Source of the DNA: JBCBDX01 sp039822005
Lineage (GTDB): Bacteria > Pseudomonadota > Alphaproteobacteria > Rhizobiales > Rhizobiaceae
Assembly: GCA_039822005.1 (NCBI GenBank)
Contig: JBCBMZ010000008.1
Location: 62,001 to 126,000 of the forward strand
Direction: 5' to 3'
DNA: 64,000 nt
Under the pieces are notes generated by a model. It saw nothing but the letters and a program-made list of their open reading frames with translations. It did no database searches and was not told where the DNA came from. Shown here in pieces: positions 1 to 8,085 of this stretch (its first letter is position 1; each line of letters opens with the position of its first letter). Position numbers and translations under genes: made by a program.

Positions 1-1266
1 GGCACGCAAAGGCGACAGATTTCGATCCGGTTTCCCGCCATCAGCCAGTGTGTATATGTGCTCATAATACCATCCGAGCGCACCCCATGCATTTAAATCA
101 CGCAAGAATGAAATGGGCGAGCGCGGCCCCAAAAGGCCGGAGCCGATAACCAGATCATCGTCGCGGCTCTCCAGCCTGGCGACCCTGCCTTCAAGGATCG
201 CGTTGGCAAGGTCAGGGTCGAGACAAAATGGCCGACCAATACCAACAACATGAACCCCATCGTTAGCAATGGCATCGGCCATCACGTGAACGTGGCGAAA
301 ACCGCCGGTGACCATGATCGGAATATCAACCGCAGATCGCAGCTTAGGAACAAAATCAAGGAAATAGGCCTCACGCTTTCGCGTGCTTTCCCGTTTGCCG
401 GTTTCAGCGGCTAGCGGGTCTTTACGGTCAAAGTCGATCATGCGCGGCTGTTCATAATTCCCGCCAGAAACTTCGATCAGGTCACATCCGGCGTGCGCAA
501 GCCATTGCGCAACGGCGACGCTGTCATCTTCGGAAAAACCGCCTTTTTGGAAGTCCGCTGAGTTGAGTTTGACGGTCACCGCAAAGTCAGACCTCACTGC
601 AGCACGTATCTCTTTGACGATGTCCACCAGGATCTTCGCGCGCTTTTCAAGACTTCCGCCATAGGCGTCATTGCGCTTGTTGGACAAGGGCGAGAGAAAC
701 TGGCTCATGAGATAGCCATGCGCCGCATGAACTTGAACCCCATCAAAGCCAGCTTGCTCACATGTCTTTGCGGCATGGACAAACCCATCAATGACCTGTT
801 CAATCGCCTCTACCGTTAAAGGGGTCGGCCTGCCAAAGCGCCCATTGCCCATCTTTAACCCAATATCCGAAGGTGCACAGGGCGTTGGATTGATCATCTT
901 CTGGGTTTGACGTCCGGCATGGTTGAGTTGCGCCCAGATGCGCGCACCGTGTGACGTGGCCGCGGCGGCCAGATCAGCCAGCGCTGCCAACGCGGCATTG
1001 CCCTGTGCTCCTTCAATCGCCAGATTGCCACCACGCTCCAGATGCCAACGGTCGACCAGCACATTGCCGGTGATCAGGATACCGGCGCCGCCTGCACCCC
1101 ATCGTTGATAAAGCCTTGTGAACCGCTCATTGGCAGTGTTCGTCCCATCAGCTAATCCCTCGGTCATAGCCGCTTTCGCGATGCGGTTCTTGATGGTTTG
1201 CCCGCACGGCAGCGTCAATGGTACTGCCAGTGACGAAACAACCGGTTTTTCTGTCTGTCCCAACAT
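1..1266 (-). CDS. NADH:flavin oxidoreductase (old yellow enzyme family), 3' end outside window
   Basis: FMN-dependent ene-reductase-type oxidoreductase, predicted cytosolic. It opens at an ATG at 1266, stays open to base 1 (422 codons), and has no stop in the window. Family features are visible: the N-terminal KNRIAKAAMTE segment (about residues 26-36), the active-site stretch GFDGVQVHAAHGYLMSQFLSP (about 170-190, containing the HAAH substrate-anion histidines), the PIMVTGG phosphate-binding turn (about 316) and GIGRPF (about 345). Family members are usually around 400-430 residues, so only a short tail should be missing. The substrate cannot be told from sequence. It is separated by about 95 bp from the hydroxylase gene upstream and may be transcribed on its own. 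Confidence 0.9.
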   Translation of the reverse strand, partial: MLGQTEKPVVSSLAVPLTLPCGQTIKNRIAKAAMTEGLADGTNTANERFTRLYQRWGAGGAGILITGNVLVDRWHLERGGNLAIEGAQGNAALAALADLAAAATSHGARIWAQLNHAGRQTQKMINPTPCAPSDIGLKMGNGRFGRPTPLTVEAIEQVIDGFVHAAKTCEQAGFDGVQVHAAHGYLMSQFLSPLSNKRNDAYGGSLEKRAKILVDIVKEIRAAVRSDFAVTVKLNSADFQKGGFSEDDSVAVAQWLAHAGCDLIEVSGGNYEQPRMIDFDRKDPLAAETGKRESTRKREAYFLDFVPKLRSAVDIPIMVTGGFRHVHVMADAIANDGVHVVGIGRPFCLDPDLANAILEGRVARLESRDDDLVIGSGLLGPRSPISFLRDLNAWGALGWYYEHIYTLADGGKPDRNLSPLRA

Positions 1267-1360
1267 GGATTTACCCCTATCCTGCCAAGGAAGCACATTT
1301 ACACTTTCTTAACCATGCGCGATTGCCATTAGCGTTAACGTCGGCAGACCGGTGCGAGGC

Positions 1361-2317
1361 CTAGCTTTTGAGATCGGGCAAACCAGGTTGGCCCGCTTGG
1401 TCAGGATGTCGGCGCACATAGTCGGCTTTGATTTTTGCCGTGTCTTCCCGACTGCCATCATGGCTCCATCCCGGCGGCATGAACAAATAGCCAAGGCGCT
1501 GGCGGATCGTCAGGCCGGGCCGCGACGCATCTGCAAACATCGCCCACCATTCATGGAACGCCACCCTGACCGGGTTGAAGGTCCCGATATTTTTGACCAG
1601 CCCGTAGCGCGGCATATCCTCGTCACGTTCCTCCACAAACGATCCGAACATGCGATCCCAGACGATCAACGTCCCTGCATAATTGGCGTCCAGATAACGC
1701 GCATTTGTGGCATGGTGAACGCGGTGGTGTGACGGTGTATTGAAGATCAATTCGACCGGCCTCCACATCTTGCCGATCGCTTCGGTGTGGATCCAAAATT
1801 GGTAAACCAGGTTCAAGCCGCCTACAAAGGCAATCAGCACCGGATGAAAGCCGATCAGCACAAGCGGAATGCGCAAGATGAACATGCCGGTGAATGTGCC
1901 GGTCCAACTCTGCCGCAAGGCCGTCGACAGATTATAGTGCTGGGAAGAGTGGTGGTTGATATGTTCGGCCCAAACCCAGCGTGAGCGATGGGCGATGCGA
2001 TGATACCAATAATAACGCAGGTCATCGATGATGAAGCACAACATGATGGCCCAGACGGAAAAACCAAATTCATAGACACGAAACTGCCAGGCCAACATCA
2101 AAACACCAAAGGCGACAAAACCGAACAAAAGCCCGGCGACAACATTGCCAACACCCATCATGAGCGACGTCAACGTATCCCGCGTTTCAAATCCCGCGAG
2201 TTTTTCGTGGCGCAAACGACGCAGCAGGAATATTTCAACGACGATGGCGATCACGAAAAACGGGATCGCGATCTGTGTGACGTCGGGATAGATTGGGATG
2301 AATTGATCGAGGTTCAT
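1361..2317 (-). CDS. Sterol desaturase / fatty acid hydroxylase family membrane protein
   Basis: Integral-membrane di-iron oxygenase of the fatty acid hydroxylase superfamily, 318 residues. The three histidine clusters are present: HRIAH (106-110), HINHH (119-123) and HHRVHH (197-202), inside a set of hydrophobic helices (about 15-35, 50-80, 85-100, 140-170). Family members hydroxylate or desaturate sterols, carotenoids or acyl chains; the substrate here is unknown. The start ATG overlaps the stop of the preceding gene by four bases, so it is probably the last gene of the run that begins at secDF. Its link with the complex I assembly-type genes upstream is positional only. Confidence 0.85.
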   Translation of the reverse strand: MNLDQFIPIYPDVTQIAIPFFVIAIVVEIFLLRRLRHEKLAGFETRDTLTSLMMGVGNVVAGLLFGFVAFGVLMLAWQFRVYEFGFSVWAIMLCFIIDDLRYYWYHRIAHRSRWVWAEHINHHSSQHYNLSTALRQSWTGTFTGMFILRIPLVLIGFHPVLIAFVGGLNLVYQFWIHTEAIGKMWRPVELIFNTPSHHRVHHATNARYLDANYAGTLIVWDRMFGSFVEERDEDMPRYGLVKNIGTFNPVRVAFHEWWAMFADASRPGLTIRQRLGYLFMPPGWSHDGSREDTAKIKADYVRRHPDQAGQPGLPDLKS

Positions 2318-2745
2318 TGAGGTTCAGCCATGGTCTTGCGCATCATGCGGCGGTTAACATCGCTCAAAATGGTTCGATCTTCAAACTGCAAAACCGTGGC
2401 GGATACGGCTAGGCCGTCACCAGGCAAAACAACAGCGCCTTCGTTGATCATGGTTTTGGTGCGCGCGATCTCTGCGTCAGTGAGGAGCCGGACGACCGGG
2501 TTCGCCCCCATCATGTGCAGGTGTGCAATGGCGTCTTTGTTGGCAATCAAGACCAGCGCATCGCGCCCTCCTATCGCAACATGAACGGTTTCGACAATTT
2601 TGTCAGGAAACCGGTTTTGAAACACGGCCAGCGCTTGATCCGTACTGGCAAAACGCTTGCTTTTGGAGCCACCCGTCATGTGCACAAGACCAACAACCAG
2701 AACGACGCCTACCACGACGCCAATTGCCAGAATTACAAGTTCCAT
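2314..2745 (-). CDS. Small membrane-anchored protein of unknown function
   Basis: 143 residues with one N-terminal transmembrane segment (about 3-25) followed by a basic stretch (GSKSKRF) and a soluble domain of about 110 residues. By the positive-inside rule the soluble part should be cytoplasmic. I do not recognise a named family. It lies 28 bp after the squalene-synthase-like gene and overlaps the hydroxylase gene by four bases, so it is probably translationally coupled to it. The soluble part mixes hydrophobic strands and acidic patches and has no obvious catalytic motif. Confidence 0.7.
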   Translation of the reverse strand: MELVILAIGVVVGVVLVVGLVHMTGGSKSKRFASTDQALAVFQNRFPDKIVETVHVAIGGRDALVLIANKDAIAHLHMMGANPVVRLLTDAEIARTKTMINEGAVVLPGDGLAVSATVLQFEDRTILSDVNRRMMRKTMAEPQ

Positions 2746-2773
2746 CCTTCATTCCTGTGGTCAAAAAGCCCTG

Positions 2774-3622
2774 CTACAGCCCGCGTACCGCTGCCACCAA
2801 AATGGACCACTGCATGAGGAGCGGGCCCGGCGCAACAGAACCCGCAAGCACTTTTGAAGGCGTGCGGTATCCCTGACGCAAGATGTTACCACAGATCGCC
2901 AACGGCAAAAACGCCGGATGACACTCTTTCGGCACGTTGCTGATTGCCCGTTTGGCCTTGTCCAAATGATCCAAGCCATACGAAGCAAAAGTATTGACGA
3001 CTTGGAGCTTTTCGGCCGTTTCATCCACCGCCCGCCAAGCTTCAGCCGTCACCCCGTTTGCCGCCAACATATCGCCCGGCACATAAATTTGCGTGCGTGC
3101 ACGGTGTTTGGCCATATCAACCAAGCACCGTGCCACACCGAAAGCGACACCGGCATGCCCGGCCGCATCGCCTGCCGGGATCGGGGTTCCCGCCAAAATT
3201 TGGCAAATCATTTGGAAGAACACGGAAAGTGTCTCGCCCATATGGCCTTCAAATTGGTCGCTGTCTTGCATGGGATCATCATACAAGTCGAACGCCATGG
3301 CTTCGACATAAGCGACAAAAAGGTCGCGCCTCAGGCCGTTATTTTCGACCGTATCCAATAACGCCACAGCCAGCGGGTTTTGCGTTGCCTCTCCATCGCG
3401 CAAACCCTCCAACACGTCCCGCCACCATTGAAGGCGGATTTCGCCCGGTAAGGGCTCTGAAACCAGATCACGAATACGTTCGATTTCCGTTTGGAAGAGC
3501 CAAAGGCTGGCGACGGCAGGCCGCTTTGTCTCCGGCATGTAGAGAACCGAAGCGTATCGAACCGGATCGGCTTTCTTCAAGGCAGACAACAAGTCACTGC
3601 TGCTGTCAGTGGCCTTCATCAT
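2774..3622 (-). CDS. Squalene/phytoene synthase-like protein, NDUFAF6 type
   Basis: 282 residues, all-helical isoprenoid-synthase fold by similarity (COG1562 family). The usual first aspartate-rich catalytic motif of true phytoene and squalene synthases is not seen; the equivalent helix reads FQTEIERIRDLVSE. The second region, DMAKHRARTQIYVPGDML, keeps the shape but not the full aspartate pattern. This loss is typical of the mitochondrial complex I assembly factor NDUFAF6. It overlaps the Mth938-like (NDUFAF3-type) gene by four bases in an operon with secDF. I infer a role in respiratory complex I biogenesis rather than carotenoid synthesis; no carotenoid genes are nearby. Confidence 0.8.
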   Translation of the reverse strand: MMKATDSSSDLLSALKKADPVRYASVLYMPETKRPAVASLWLFQTEIERIRDLVSEPLPGEIRLQWWRDVLEGLRDGEATQNPLAVALLDTVENNGLRRDLFVAYVEAMAFDLYDDPMQDSDQFEGHMGETLSVFFQMICQILAGTPIPAGDAAGHAGVAFGVARCLVDMAKHRARTQIYVPGDMLAANGVTAEAWRAVDETAEKLQVVNTFASYGLDHLDKAKRAISNVPKECHPAFLPLAICGNILRQGYRTPSKVLAGSVAPGPLLMQWSILVAAVRGL

Positions 3623-4047
3623 CGGGCAAGCTTGGCTTCATCGACCGCGATCAACGCAGCTGCCACTTGGCGGTCTTCGGCCATCAAAACATTATAGGTC
3701 CGTACGGCTGCGCCGGTGCTCATGGGTTCGGTGCGAATGCCCAAATCGCCGAGCGACTTTTTCAGCGGTTTAGGCAACGGCAGCAGATCATGGCCACAGC
3801 CGAAAAGTAGCACTTCGATATCGTCAGCATCGGAGACGACCTCCGACAGGGTCTCCAAAGAAATGTCTGTAAAATGAGCAACATCCCAAGCATAGATCCC
3901 GGATGGCAGCATCAATATGGAGCCCTGATGGCTCATCTCCGCAAATCGAAACCCGCCATTGCCATAAGCGTCGATGGAGGCGCGACCGGGAAAATGGGCT
4001 GCGCGCATCTCTATTCCCGCCCTGATAGGCTCCTTCGGCTCAGCCAT
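3619..4047 (-). CDS. Mth938-like domain protein (NDUFAF3 homologue, DUF498)
   Basis: 142-residue single-domain protein of the Mth938/DUF498 family. Characteristic stretches are GNGGFRFAEMSHQGSILMLPSGIYAW (about 28-53) and the central EVLLFGCGHDLLPLPKPL. Human NDUFAF3, an assembly factor of NADH:ubiquinone oxidoreductase, belongs to this family. It starts 5 bp after the secDF stop and overlaps the squalene-synthase-like gene by four bases, so the three are surely co-transcribed. Position next to the translocase suggests action during membrane insertion or assembly of complex I, which is inference. Confidence 0.85.
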   Translation of the reverse strand: MAEPKEPIRAGIEMRAAHFPGRASIDAYGNGGFRFAEMSHQGSILMLPSGIYAWDVAHFTDISLETLSEVVSDADDIEVLLFGCGHDLLPLPKPLKKSLGDLGIRTEPMSTGAAVRTYNVLMAEDRQVAAALIAVDEAKLAR

Positions 4048-4052
4048 GAGGC

Positions 4053-6632
4053 TTACATGTCATCCATCTGGATAGGCATGGTATTGGCCGTGGCTGCCTT
4101 TTCCTTGTCGACCTCTGTTTCCTTTCGCTCAATGGATTCCGGGCGAAGGCGAAACATGATCAATACCGGCGCTGCGATGAAAATCGACGAATAGGTGCCA
4201 ACGATGACGCCGAAAATCATAGCCGAAACAAAAGAGCGCAGCACCTCACCGCCAAAGATGAACAGGGCAAAAAGGGCCAACAATGTGGTTACGGACGTCA
4301 GTATGGTACGTGGCAATGTCTGGTTCATCGACATGTCGAGAAGATCAGCCAATTCCATCTTGCGATACCGGCGTAAATTTTCCCGCACGCGGTCGTAGAC
4401 CACCACTGTATCGTTAAGTGAGTAACCCACAATGGTCAGGATCGCCGCGATCGAAGACAGGTTGAATTCCAATCCGGTGATCACGAACATGCCGATTGTC
4501 AAAATCACATCATGGGTCGTGGCGATGATGGCACCCAACGCAAACTGCCATTCAAACCGCAACCAGATGTAGATCAAAATGGCTGCAAGCGCGGCAAGAA
4601 CAGCAATGGTTCCTGCAGTCGCTAGCTCACCGGAAACCGTTGGCCCGACCACTTCCACGCGCCTGATATCATAATTGTCTTCAAGCACACCACGCACCAG
4701 CGTAACAACGGTTTGCTCGGCATTGTCGCCGCCATCCTGGCTCTCCACGCGGATCAACACATCGCGTTCGGTGCCAAACTCCTGAACCTGCACATCACCC
4801 AAATTGAGGCTGCTGAGTGAATTTCGAATATCGCCGGTATCCGCCACCTCGGCTTTCGACTGAATTTCGATCAACGATCCACCTTTGAAATCGATCCCAA
4901 GGTTCATCGACACGGCTGCGAAAAGGAGGACGGAAGCAACGATCGTAACAGCTGATCCTGTGAAAGTCAGGCGACGCAGCCACATGAATTTGATGCTTTG
5001 GTCAGGCCGCAGAAAACGCACCAGTCCGGTCGGCAGCGATTTCGGCTTGGTGCGGCGCAGCCAAAAAGCCACCATCCAACGGGTAAGCACAAAGGCTGTG
5101 AAGACGGTCGTGATGATCCCAATGGCAAGCGTAACGGCAAAGCCGCGGATTGGCCCGGAACCCAAATAGAACAGGATGATCGCTGCGATCAGCGTTGTTA
5201 CATTGGCGTCTACAATAGTTGTCAGCGCGCGCTGGAAGCCGGCATCAATGGATTGGATCAAAGACCGCCCGCCAATACGTTCTTCCCGGATACGCTCAAA
5301 AATCAGAACATTGGAGTCGACAGCCATGCCGACGGTCAACACGATGCCGGCGATGCCCGGGAGGGTTAGCGTCGCGCCCAGTGCCGATAGCGCGGCGACA
5401 ACAAGAATAATGTTGATGGTCAGCGCCAGGTTCGCAATCACACCCAACAAACCGTAGGCGGCGACCATAAACACCAGAACCAAGATAGCGCCAACGACGC
5501 CGGCAATCTCACCAGCGGCTATGGAATCAGCGCCCAGCGACGGACCGACGGTGCGCTCTTCCACAAATGTCGGTGTCAGCGGGAGTGCACCGGCACGCAA
5601 AAGGATAGCCAGATCATTGGCGCCTTCGACGGTAAATCCGCCCGAAATCTGGCCCGAGCCACCCAAGATCGGTTCACGAATGACGGGCGCGGAAATCACC
5701 GCATCATCAAGCACAATCGCAAAACGGCGTCCCACATTTTCCTGCGTTGCGCGTCCAAAGCGCTGCGCGCCTGTCCCGTCAAAGCGGAAAGTGACGATGG
5801 GCTCTGACGTTACCTGATCAAAGCCCGCCTGCGCATCATCAAGGTTTTCGCCGGAAACGACTTCACGTGTCTCCAGGAGATAGGGGATTGGCGGATCATC
5901 AGCGCTGTAGAAAACTTCGGTCCCGACCGGGGGGGTGCCGCTGATGGCGCCTTCAATGGAGTTCTCGCCATCCACCATCTGGAACGTCAGGCGTGCGGTG
6001 GTCCCGATGATGTCTTTCAAACGCTGAGGATCATCAAGACCCGGCACCTGAACGATAATCCGGTCGGTGCCTTGGCGTTGAATGACCGGTTCTGTCGTCC
6101 CGAGTTCATCGATCCGGCCACGCAGAACTTCAACAGTCTGTGCCACAGCGTTCGACATCCGGAAGTCAAGGCCGGCATCGGTTAGCATCAGCTCAAATCG
6201 ACCGTCATTATTGGTCGATAGCGCGACTTCGGTGACGGTGCCACCGGTCAAAAGGCCCGATGATGACGCTGCTGTCAGATCAGCGAGCGCGCGACGGGCC
6301 ACATCACGCTCAGCCGGATCGCGCAGTGTAAAGGATACGACTTGCCCCTGCCCGCGCAATCCAGTGTAACCAATAGACTCGGCACGCAACAGGCGGCGAG
6401 CTTCATCGCGGACGCTTTCCAACCGGTCGGCCAGAAGTTCTTCACGGTCAAGCTTGAGCTGAAGGTGGACACCACCCTGAAGATCGAGGCCAAGCGCCAT
6501 GGTGTCGTTCGGCATGAAAGAAGGCAGGCTATCGCGCAAAGACTGCGTGTAGACATTCGGCAAAGCGAACATGACGCCGACCAAAACAGTCAGCCAAATC
6601 AATACAGTCTTCCAAGGCGAAAAATATAGCAT
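4053..6632 (-). CDS. secDF: Protein translocase subunit SecDF (fused)
   Basis: 859-residue natural fusion of SecD and SecF, the proton-motive-force-driven accessory subunits that pull preproteins through SecYEG. The SecD half starts with one TM helix (about 8-28), then LGLDLQGGVHLQL (about 47) and a large periplasmic domain, then five helices with the conserved GMAVDSNVLIFERIREE loop. The SecF half repeats the plan with LGIDFKGGSLIEIQ (about 575) and GYSLNDTVVVYDRVREN. A short polar tail ends the protein. Fused SecDF is common in Rhizobiales. YajC is encoded about 80 bp upstream on the same strand. Confidence 0.97.
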   Translation of the reverse strand: MLYFSPWKTVLIWLTVLVGVMFALPNVYTQSLRDSLPSFMPNDTMALGLDLQGGVHLQLKLDREELLADRLESVRDEARRLLRAESIGYTGLRGQGQVVSFTLRDPAERDVARRALADLTAASSSGLLTGGTVTEVALSTNNDGRFELMLTDAGLDFRMSNAVAQTVEVLRGRIDELGTTEPVIQRQGTDRIIVQVPGLDDPQRLKDIIGTTARLTFQMVDGENSIEGAISGTPPVGTEVFYSADDPPIPYLLETREVVSGENLDDAQAGFDQVTSEPIVTFRFDGTGAQRFGRATQENVGRRFAIVLDDAVISAPVIREPILGGSGQISGGFTVEGANDLAILLRAGALPLTPTFVEERTVGPSLGADSIAAGEIAGVVGAILVLVFMVAAYGLLGVIANLALTINIILVVAALSALGATLTLPGIAGIVLTVGMAVDSNVLIFERIREERIGGRSLIQSIDAGFQRALTTIVDANVTTLIAAIILFYLGSGPIRGFAVTLAIGIITTVFTAFVLTRWMVAFWLRRTKPKSLPTGLVRFLRPDQSIKFMWLRRLTFTGSAVTIVASVLLFAAVSMNLGIDFKGGSLIEIQSKAEVADTGDIRNSLSSLNLGDVQVQEFGTERDVLIRVESQDGGDNAEQTVVTLVRGVLEDNYDIRRVEVVGPTVSGELATAGTIAVLAALAAILIYIWLRFEWQFALGAIIATTHDVILTIGMFVITGLEFNLSSIAAILTIVGYSLNDTVVVYDRVRENLRRYRKMELADLLDMSMNQTLPRTILTSVTTLLALFALFIFGGEVLRSFVSAMIFGVIVGTYSSIFIAAPVLIMFRLRPESIERKETEVDKEKAATANTMPIQMDDM

Positions 6633-6714
6633 GATCGTCCAATCGGTTCAGGTCGCGCCAAGTAGGCAATTGGGTATGTTCAGCTCAGCTCACAACATCC
6701 CGCGACATTTTACA

Positions 6715-7065
6715 TTATTTTTTGCCGGCGTCGTTGGCTGCCGCCGGTTCACCTTTGACGCGTACATCTGCGATCATGGAGCGCATGACACGCACCTTGG
6801 TGTTTTGAGCGATCTCCACCTCAACTTCATTATCATCGACAACTTTCGTCACCTTTCCAATCACACCCCCACCGGTGATCACCGTGTCATTTCGACGGAT
6901 CGCGCCGAGCATTTCCTCACGCTTTTTCATTTGCTGGCGCTGTGGACGGATGATCAGGAAGTACATGATCACAAAGATCAATATAAATGGCAGCATCGTG
7001 ACGAGTATGTCGCCACCACCACCGGGTGCGCCTACAGCTTGTGCATAAGCGGGCGAAATCAACAT
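6715..7065 (-). CDS. yajC: Preprotein translocase subunit YajC
   Basis: 116 residues with a short periplasmic N-terminus, one transmembrane helix (about 20-42, ending FLIIRPQRQQMKKREEML) and a cytoplasmic beta-rich domain carrying the GDTVI/TGGGVIGKV-type stretch seen in YajC. It belongs to the SecDF-YajC accessory complex of the Sec translocase. The tail is alanine- and lysine-rich. It stands first in the operon with secDF and is divergent from the DUF815 ATPase gene, with a 125-bp shared upstream region. Confidence 0.95.
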   Translation of the reverse strand: MLISPAYAQAVGAPGGGGDILVTMLPFILIFVIMYFLIIRPQRQQMKKREEMLGAIRRNDTVITGGGVIGKVTKVVDDNEVEVEIAQNTKVRVMRSMIADVRVKGEPAAANDAGKK

Positions 7066-7190
7066 GGGAATCTCCGGTCATTTTTGGCGCAAAGCCTTGA
7101 AATTGAGCGCAGATATAGTCACGCCTTTGGTCAATGCAACCAAAACCCGACCCGTGCACACCCACGTATCGGGGAAATTGGGCTTTTGCG

Positions 7191-8069
7191 ATGAATGAAG
7201 ATGAACTGTACGATCGTTTGAACCGCCTTGAAAGCGTGCTTGCGCGTGTGGCCGACGCTATGGAACGCGCAACCGGCACCTCAATGATAGAACCGAACTT
7301 GAGCCAGGCTGATGGCTACGTTTTCGATCCGGCAAATGCGGCAATTGTTCCAGTGGAAACGATAAACCGCGTGGAGTTTACGCTCATCCGGGGGGTCGAC
7401 CGGGTGCGCGATCAACTGTTGGAGAACACACAGCGTTTTGCCAATGATCTACCCGCAAACAACGTGCTCTTATGGGGCGCACGCGGCATGGGTAAATCCT
7501 CACTTGTCAAAGCAGTCCACGCGAAAGTGCTAAACGAGACCAGAGCGCCCCTCAAGCTCATTGAAATCCACCGTGAAGATATTCAGGCCCTGCCACGCCT
7601 GTTGAGCGCTGTGCGTTCTTGCCCGCAAAAAATCATCCTGTTTTGCGATGATTTGTCATTCGACAAGGACGATACAGCCTACAAATCCCTGAAAGCTGCG
7701 CTCGATGGCGGCGTCGAAGGACGACCGGCAAACGTCATTTTCTATGCAACATCGAACCGGCGGCACCTGTTGCCACGTGGCATGATCGAGAATGAACGCT
7801 CTACGGCGATCAATCCGGCAGAAGCGGTTGAAGAAAAAGTCTCGCTGTCAGACCGGTTTGGCCTCTGGCTCGGTTTCCACAAATGTTCACAGGACGAGTA
7901 TCTTGAAATGATCAGCGCTTACTCTGCCCATTTTGCGCTCGGCGTTGAACCGGAAACCCTGCGCCGCGATGCGCTTGAATGGGCAACAACACGCGGCGCG
8001 CGTTCGGGACGTGTAGCTTGGCAGTTTACCGTCGACCTGGCCGGCCGGTTGGGCAAAAAACTGCACTGA
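7191..8069 (+). CDS. DUF815 family AAA-type ATP-binding protein
   Basis: 292 residues. A P-loop GARGMGKSS (97-105) and a Walker B-like stretch KIILFCDDLSF (about 146-156) mark a RecA/AAA-type ATPase; the family (COG2607) has no established function that I know. I chose the ATG at 7191 (MNEDELYDRLNRLE) over an in-frame ATG at 7134 because the extra 19 residues would be unlike the family and lie in the divergent promoter region. The N-terminal 30 residues form a heptad-like helix. It ends 16 bp from the convergent NlpD-like gene, a neighbourhood conserved in Rhizobiales. Confidence 0.88.
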   Translation: MNEDELYDRLNRLESVLARVADAMERATGTSMIEPNLSQADGYVFDPANAAIVPVETINRVEFTLIRGVDRVRDQLLENTQRFANDLPANNVLLWGARGMGKSSLVKAVHAKVLNETRAPLKLIEIHREDIQALPRLLSAVRSCPQKIILFCDDLSFDKDDTAYKSLKAALDGGVEGRPANVIFYATSNRRHLLPRGMIENERSTAINPAEAVEEKVSLSDRFGLWLGFHKCSQDEYLEMISAYSAHFALGVEPETLRRDALEWATTRGARSGRVAWQFTVDLAGRLGKKLH

Positions 8070-8085
8070 TCAATCCAGATACCGA

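Noticed and set aside
2774..3622. Carotenoid (phytoene synthase) gene
   Set aside because: The Asp-rich catalytic motif is missing, no carotenoid genes are near, and the neighbours point to the NDUFAF6-type role.
3058..3810. 250-codon plus-strand open frame
   Set aside because: Antisense to the squalene-synthase-like and Mth938-like genes, whose sequence and operon context are convincing.
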